Origin: Arctopsyche grandis
Taxonomy: Eukaryota; Arthropoda; Insecta; Trichoptera; Hydropsychidae
Length of the DNA: 64,000 nt
Direction: 5' to 3'
NCBI RefSeq assembly: GCF_051622035.1
Contig: NC_135360.1
Span: 6,820,001-6,884,000 of the forward strand
A program made the translations under genes and the position numbers. The notes beneath the pieces were generated by a model. The model saw only the letters and a program-made list of their open reading frames with translations. It was not told the DNA's origin and did not search any database. Below, in pieces: positions 59,974-64,000 of this stretch (position 1 is its first letter; each line of letters begins with the position of its first letter).

Positions 59974-61887
59974 TTAGCTGACTTCTTCGACTGTGGGACC
60001 CTGGTAGTTCTGGGCTCCAGCTTGACGGGAGCAATTTTCTTGTCCCTTGGTCTGCTGTTGTGATTGATGGAGACGTGTCATGATTGGACTACAGACGTTG
60101 GTGAGTTCCCGCAACTGATGTTCAAACTCGTCTACTTCTGCCGAGCTGTTGCTGTCAACCCAGCGAAGCACTCCTTCCACAGCAGAAGTCGCAGTGTCTT
60201 TATCTTGCGGAGACAAACGATCACCACATTCGTTCAGCGTTTGCCGTATTCCCAGTGCGTATCCTTCGAGTTGGTTTCGCGAAGCAACACGTTTTTGTTG
60301 ACGCTCGTCTTCTTCGCGATATTTCTCGGCTTCGGAAACCATTCGCTCGATATCCTCTTGTGAAAGTCTTCCCTTGTCGTTTTTGATGGTGATATCTCGC
60401 ATTCTTCCTGATCCCGTGTCCTTGGCTGATACTTTCAGGATCCCGTTAGCGTCTAGATCGAAAGTGACTTCAATCTTGGGCACTCCACGAGGAGCCGGCG
60501 GAATTCCAGTCAGCTCAAACGTACCCAAAATGTTGTTATCTTTAGTCATGGCTCGTTCTCCTTCGAATACCTGAATGCTAACCCCCGGTTGGTTGTCAGC
60601 GTACGTTGAAAACGTTTGGGTTTGCTTGCATGGGATCCTAGCATTGCGTTCGATGATTTTGGTCATCACACCTCCAGCTGTCTCGATGCCCATGGACAAA
60701 GGAGTAACATCTACCAACAACACATCGCGAATCTTCTTGTCGTTTTCTCCAGATAGAATGGCCGCTTGAACGGCTGCACCGTAAGCTACAGCTTCGTCTG
60801 GATTTATAGATAGATTCAAATTCTTGCCGCAAAAGAAGTTTTGCAATAAGCTTTGGATTTTTGGAATTCTTGTGGATCCGCCGACTAAGACGACGTCGTG
60901 AATTGCACTCTTATCCAATTTCGCATCCACCAGCGCTTTCTCCACTGGACGCAGCGTATCTCTGAATAAATCGGCGCAAAGTTCTTCAAATCGCGCTCGA
61001 GAAACTTTAGTGTAGAAATCTATTCCTTCGAATAGAGCATCAACTTCAATAGTGGCTTCAGTGCTTGAAGATAATGTCCTCTTAGCTCTTTCAGCTGCTG
61101 TTCTGAGACGTCTCAATGATCGCGGACTACTACGAATGTCCTTTCGATTCTTCCTCTTGAACTCATCCACGAGATGATTGACGAGACGATTGTCAAAGTC
61201 TTCTCCGCCGAGGTGCGTATCTCCAGCAGTCGACCTCACCTCAAACAGAGAACCCTCGTCCACAGTGAGTACTGACACGTCGAAAGTTCCTCCACCCAGA
61301 TCGAAAATGAGAATGTTGCGCTCTCCACTCAAGTTCTTGTCAAGTCCATATGCCAGAGCAGCAGCCGTGGGTTCGTTGATGATCCTCAAAACTTTGAGTC
61401 CAGCAATGGCCGCTGCATCTTTGGTGGCCTGTCGTTGAGAGTCGTTGAAATATGCCGGCACCGTGACGACAGCCTCGGACACTGCCTCACCCAAATAAGC
61501 CTCGGCAGTTTGCTTCATCTTTCCCAAAACCATGGCGCTTATCTCTTCTGGGGAGAATTGCTTCTTTTGTCCTTGAAAGTCGACTTCGATGGTTGGCTTT
61601 CCGCCATGACTGATGACTTTGAAGGGCCAGTGGCGCATGTCTTCTTGCACCTTTGAATCGTCTATGTTGCGGCCGATGAGTCGCTTGGCATCGAAAATGG
61701 TGTTATTGGGATTGAGAGCGGCTTGTCCTTTGGCAGCATCACCGATGAGTCGCTCGGTGTCTGTAAAAGCGACGTAGCTGGGAGTCGTTCGGTTTCCTTG
61801 GTCATTGGCGATGATCTCGACGTTTCCATGTTGCCAGACTCCAACGCAGGAGTAGGTGGTGCCCAAGTCGATTCCGATGGCAGGCAT
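59974..61887 (-). CDS. Hsp70: Cytosolic Hsp70, intronless, C-terminus EEVS
   Basis: A 637-residue chaperone. The usual insect start [19 protein letters not shown] is at 61887; a further in-frame ATG at 61908 adds seven residues and is less likely. Nucleotide-binding domain with the three Hsp70 signatures ([36 protein letters not shown]), linker [19 protein letters not shown], then the substrate-binding domain and helical lid. It folds proteins in the cytosol and nucleus. Lack of introns is the rule for heat-inducible insect Hsp70. The odd point is the last residue: the conserved EEVD tail that binds TPR co-chaperones reads PTVEEVS here (codon AGC). The rest is intact and open. Confidence 0.97.
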   Translation of the reverse strand: MPAIGIDLGTTYSCVGVWQHGNVEIIANDQGNRTTPSYVAFTDTERLIGDAAKGQAALNPNNTIFDAKRLIGRNIDDSKVQEDMRHWPFKVISHGGKPTIEVDFQGQKKQFSPEEISAMVLGKMKQTAEAYLGEAVSEAVVTVPAYFNDSQRQATKDAAAIAGLKVLRIINEPTAAALAYGLDKNLSGERNILIFDLGGGTFDVSVLTVDEGSLFEVRSTAGDTHLGGEDFDNRLVNHLVDEFKRKNRKDIRSSPRSLRRLRTAAERAKRTLSSSTEATIEVDALFEGIDFYTKVSRARFEELCADLFRDTLRPVEKALVDAKLDKSAIHDVVLVGGSTRIPKIQSLLQNFFCGKNLNLSINPDEAVAYGAAVQAAILSGENDKKIRDVLLVDVTPLSMGIETAGGVMTKIIERNARIPCKQTQTFSTYADNQPGVSIQVFEGERAMTKDNNILGTFELTGIPPAPRGVPKIEVTFDLDANGILKVSAKDTGSGRMRDITIKNDKGRLSQEDIERMVSEAEKYREEDERQQKRVASRNQLEGYALGIRQTLNECGDRLSPQDKDTATSAVEGVLRWVDSNSSAEVDEFEHQLRELTNVCSPIMTRLHQSQQQTKGQENCSRQAGAQNYQGPTVEEVS

Positions 61888-62003
61888 CTTGATTTGATTT
61901 CGTTGCACTTTAACTGATATGCGTTGGTAAGTATCGATTCGTAGCTCTGAGTGCGCTTGTCGCTCGCTCTGAGTTTGAATGTGACGCTGTCGCCGCGCGC
62001 TCT

Positions 62004-62060
62004 GCTTTTATTCTGATTGGTCGAGCGCCAGAAAATTCGACCAATTACTAGTACGTTCCA
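62004..62060 (-). promoter_or_regulatory. Hsp70 promoter: TATA-like box, CCAAT and heat-shock element
   Basis: On the minus strand, upstream of the gene: GAATAAAAGC (TATA-like, 62004-62013), CCAAT (62016-62020), and AGAAAATTCG (62030-62039), which fits the heat-shock factor site nGAAnnTTCn. More TTC/GAA units lie near 62056-62075. Position about 120-190 bp before the start codon. This supports heat induction by inference. Confidence 0.55.
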
Positions 62061-62251
62061 GTTGCTTCTCGTTCTCACTATCAACGCTAAAATGTTCTGC
62101 ACGCAACTCGTTGCCAATATTAGAATGTTACATTACTTTCTATAGTACACTATTGAATTCGAACAAAATCAAATCTATTTAAACATTCACAGTTAAATCT
62201 TTTCTCCAATATTACCGCTTTAGTAAGTAAGACGAGGATCTTAAAGGCAAC

Positions 62252-62771
62252 TAGAGGTTGTGATTTCTCGACTTTTTTTTTGATTCTCGAGATTCGAGAA
62301 TCTCATTTTCTCGGAATATTTGAATCTCGAGATTTGAGAATCTTATTTTCTCGAAATATTTGAATCTTGAATTTTCTTTTTTGTTTCGAATCTCGAGAAT
62401 TCTCGAGAAAGTATAATTTTTTTTTTAATATAGTGAATTGATGAAGACACAAACACGATATAGTAAATACACGAATAAATAAATAATAAATCAAAAATCT
62501 TTGTTTTATGTGTGTTACAGTGGGGTCATATTGTCAGTGAAAATATATTTATTACGAAAATAATTATTTACGAGTTAACAAGTATACAAATCAGTCAGTT
62601 TATTGAACAAAAACATGTAGTGATAAATTTAAAATATTCTCGATATTTTCGAGATTCTAATAAACGATTTCTCGAGATACGAGAATCTCAAATTTTCACA
62701 ATAAAATATTCTCGAGAAACGAGAATCAAAATTTCTCGAGAATTCTCGAAATTTCTCGATCACAACCTCTA
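62252..62771. mobile_element. hAT-type non-autonomous element with TCTCGAGA-rich arms
   Basis: Ends TAGAGGTTGTGATTTCTCGA and TCGATCACAACCTCTA. The subterminal arms are full of TTCTCGAGAA-type short inverted repeats. The 8-bp target duplication AAGGCAAC is at 62244-62251 and at 62858-62865, the second copy displaced by the mini-MITE. No coding capacity. Confidence 0.88.
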
Positions 62772-62855
62772 ACCGCTTAGCTGCCCAAAGCGCCTTAAGG
62801 CGCAAACAGCCGTATCAATTGTACGCCCAGCGCGTCGGCTGGGCGTCTAAGCGGC
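62772..62855. mobile_element. 84-bp TA-flanked mini-MITE, copy 2
   Basis: Ends ACCGCTTAG and CTAAGCGGC, flanked by TA (62770-62771 and 62856-62857). Nearly identical, in reverse, to 35973-36056. It contains GCGCCTTAAGGCGC and CAGCGCGTCGGCTGG self-complementary parts. Confidence 0.85.
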
Positions 62856-62865
62856 TAAAGGCAAC

Positions 62866-64000
62866 CAAAGAGCACCGAGACGTTTTGATGTGCATCGTAA
62901 CAAAAAATATATCCTTAACTCAGAATCTATTCTAGAAACGAAAAACACAATCTTAAAGATATTATTCCCAAAAATATTTTTATCTGCAGTGCGTTTATCG
63001 TATGTTTAACGGAGAGCTGAATGAGGTTGATCTATTTGGTATTTCCCTAAATCAATTCAGGTCTAACATCAAGAGGATCTTGACCGATTGATTCATTTCT
63101 TCTCCTATTATATTTTTCCAATATTTCCAATATTTTTATACTTTAGTTTAGTTATGTAATGTGCTATTTAATCATATTATAGCTTTCATTCTTTTCCTTT
63201 TCATTTGTTTATTTTGTATTTACCTTTTTCATTTGTTTTATATTTGTAAATTTCAATTTCTTCTTATATTCTATTTTATAACCTTTTCCAAATATTTTAA
63301 TACTATAGTTTAATTATGCAATGTTCTACATATTTTGTCATGCCTTTATTCTTTACTTTTTAATTTGTTTTCCTTATATTTATCTTTTTCATTTTTGTAA
63401 AAATCTATTATTGGACTCGGATGTTACATATATTATTTATTTACTATTTGTTTTTTTATACATATCTATGTACATCCTGTCTATTGATTTTTCAATTAAT
63501 AAAATAAAATAAAAATAAAAATAAAATAAAATATTATACAGGTAACTTTATCTTAAACCATAATATGTATATATGTATATACATATATAAGTTTTATATT
63601 GAAATTCAATTGATTTTATATTGAAATGCAATGCAGTGTGGAATTAACATAACAGCAAAATGCTCTTAATAAAGTATATAAAGTATTCATAGACTTGATA
63701 ATTATGATATAGTATTTATTTTGGTAATCCATTGGAATTCACATAATTGTTGCAGTGCTTTTTACAAATGCTAACAAATGAACAAACAAATCCACAACTT
63801 CTTTCGCATGGGTCATGGTGTCATGGGTCAAAGTAAAAGTCATTACTTTTGACCCATAACTGACCCATATTTTTTGCGTCTACAAATGCAAAAGAAGTTC
63901 AAAATATTAATTTGGAAATTTTGGAAACTTGTTAAAAATGCGTCATTTGGAATATTTCCAGACCAAGAGTTACTAAATTTCATTGGACGCAAATTAATAT
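62866..64000. other. AT-rich spacer, no gene seen
   Basis: No coding stretch on either strand. An A/T-only simple repeat (AAAATAAAATAAA) lies near 63500-63530 and a short inverted repeat around ATGGGTCAAAAGT near 63810-63870. Confidence 0.5.

Noticed and set aside
61888-61908. Hsp70 start at the upstream ATG
   Set aside because: Insect cytosolic Hsp70 starts [13 protein letters not shown], which fits the ATG at 61887; the seven extra residues have no parallel that I know.

Overview
The window is nuclear DNA from an insect. The evidence is AT-rich DNA with short GT-AG introns, a Methuselah-type receptor, ZAD-C2H2 zinc-finger genes, MADF-BESS genes, an intronless heat-inducible-type Hsp70, and a rich mix of piggyBac, hAT, PIF/Harbinger, Pao and LINE sequence. 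ZAD and Methuselah families point to a holometabolous insect. I could not fix the order or species.

Layout. 0.7-5.6 kb (+): the seven-helix part of a Methuselah-like GPCR, continuing from outside the window. 5.8-14.1 kb: a transposon nest with a piggyBac copy, a tRNA-derived SINE piece, LTR pieces, and a Pao element inserted in an LTR. 14.1-21.4 kb (-): a one-exon Ack-type tyrosine kinase followed by 3.6 kb of gene-free AT-rich DNA that may be its 3' UTR. 23.1-23.9 kb (+): survivin/deterin. 24.9-25.4 kb (-): a short BTB protein. 27.2-35.8 kb (+): a 14-exon CFAP52/WDR16 gene whose introns hold a hAT copy, an LTR and several MITEs. 37.0-37.6 kb (-): ATG12. 38.2-40.5 kb: a second copy of the same piggyBac. 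41.2-42.8, 53.0-53.7 and 57.6-59.0 kb (-): three related ZAD genes; the middle one has no zinc-finger array. 44.5-52.6 kb (-): a MADF-BESS gene split by a 6.6 kb intron holding a Harbinger element with two interleaved genes, a second Harbinger, and a hAT. 60.0-61.9 kb (-): Hsp70. The last 1.1 kb holds no gene.

The host genes do not form a pathway. They are unrelated housekeeping, signalling and regulatory genes: GPCR, Ack kinase, chromosomal passenger/BIR protein, ciliary WD40 protein, autophagy ubiquitin-like protein, chaperone, and DNA-binding ZAD and MADF factors.

The most informative part is the mobile DNA. Target duplications and one empty/filled site pair allow exact insertion histories. 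The points most worth checking are: (1) a foldback family with GGTAAACGG/CACCGAACC ends and 8-9 bp target duplications, including copies that carry the same end type on both sides; (2) an 84-bp TA-flanked mini-element found twice, once lodged exactly at the edge of a hAT insertion; (3) a Harbinger element whose transposase and MADF-BESS partner genes are interleaved on opposite strands; (4) a MADF-BESS protein with a tandem repeat of about 38 residues; (5) an Hsp70 ending in EEVS instead of EEVD. Exon joins were checked by phase. All family names come from motif recognition, not from database searches.
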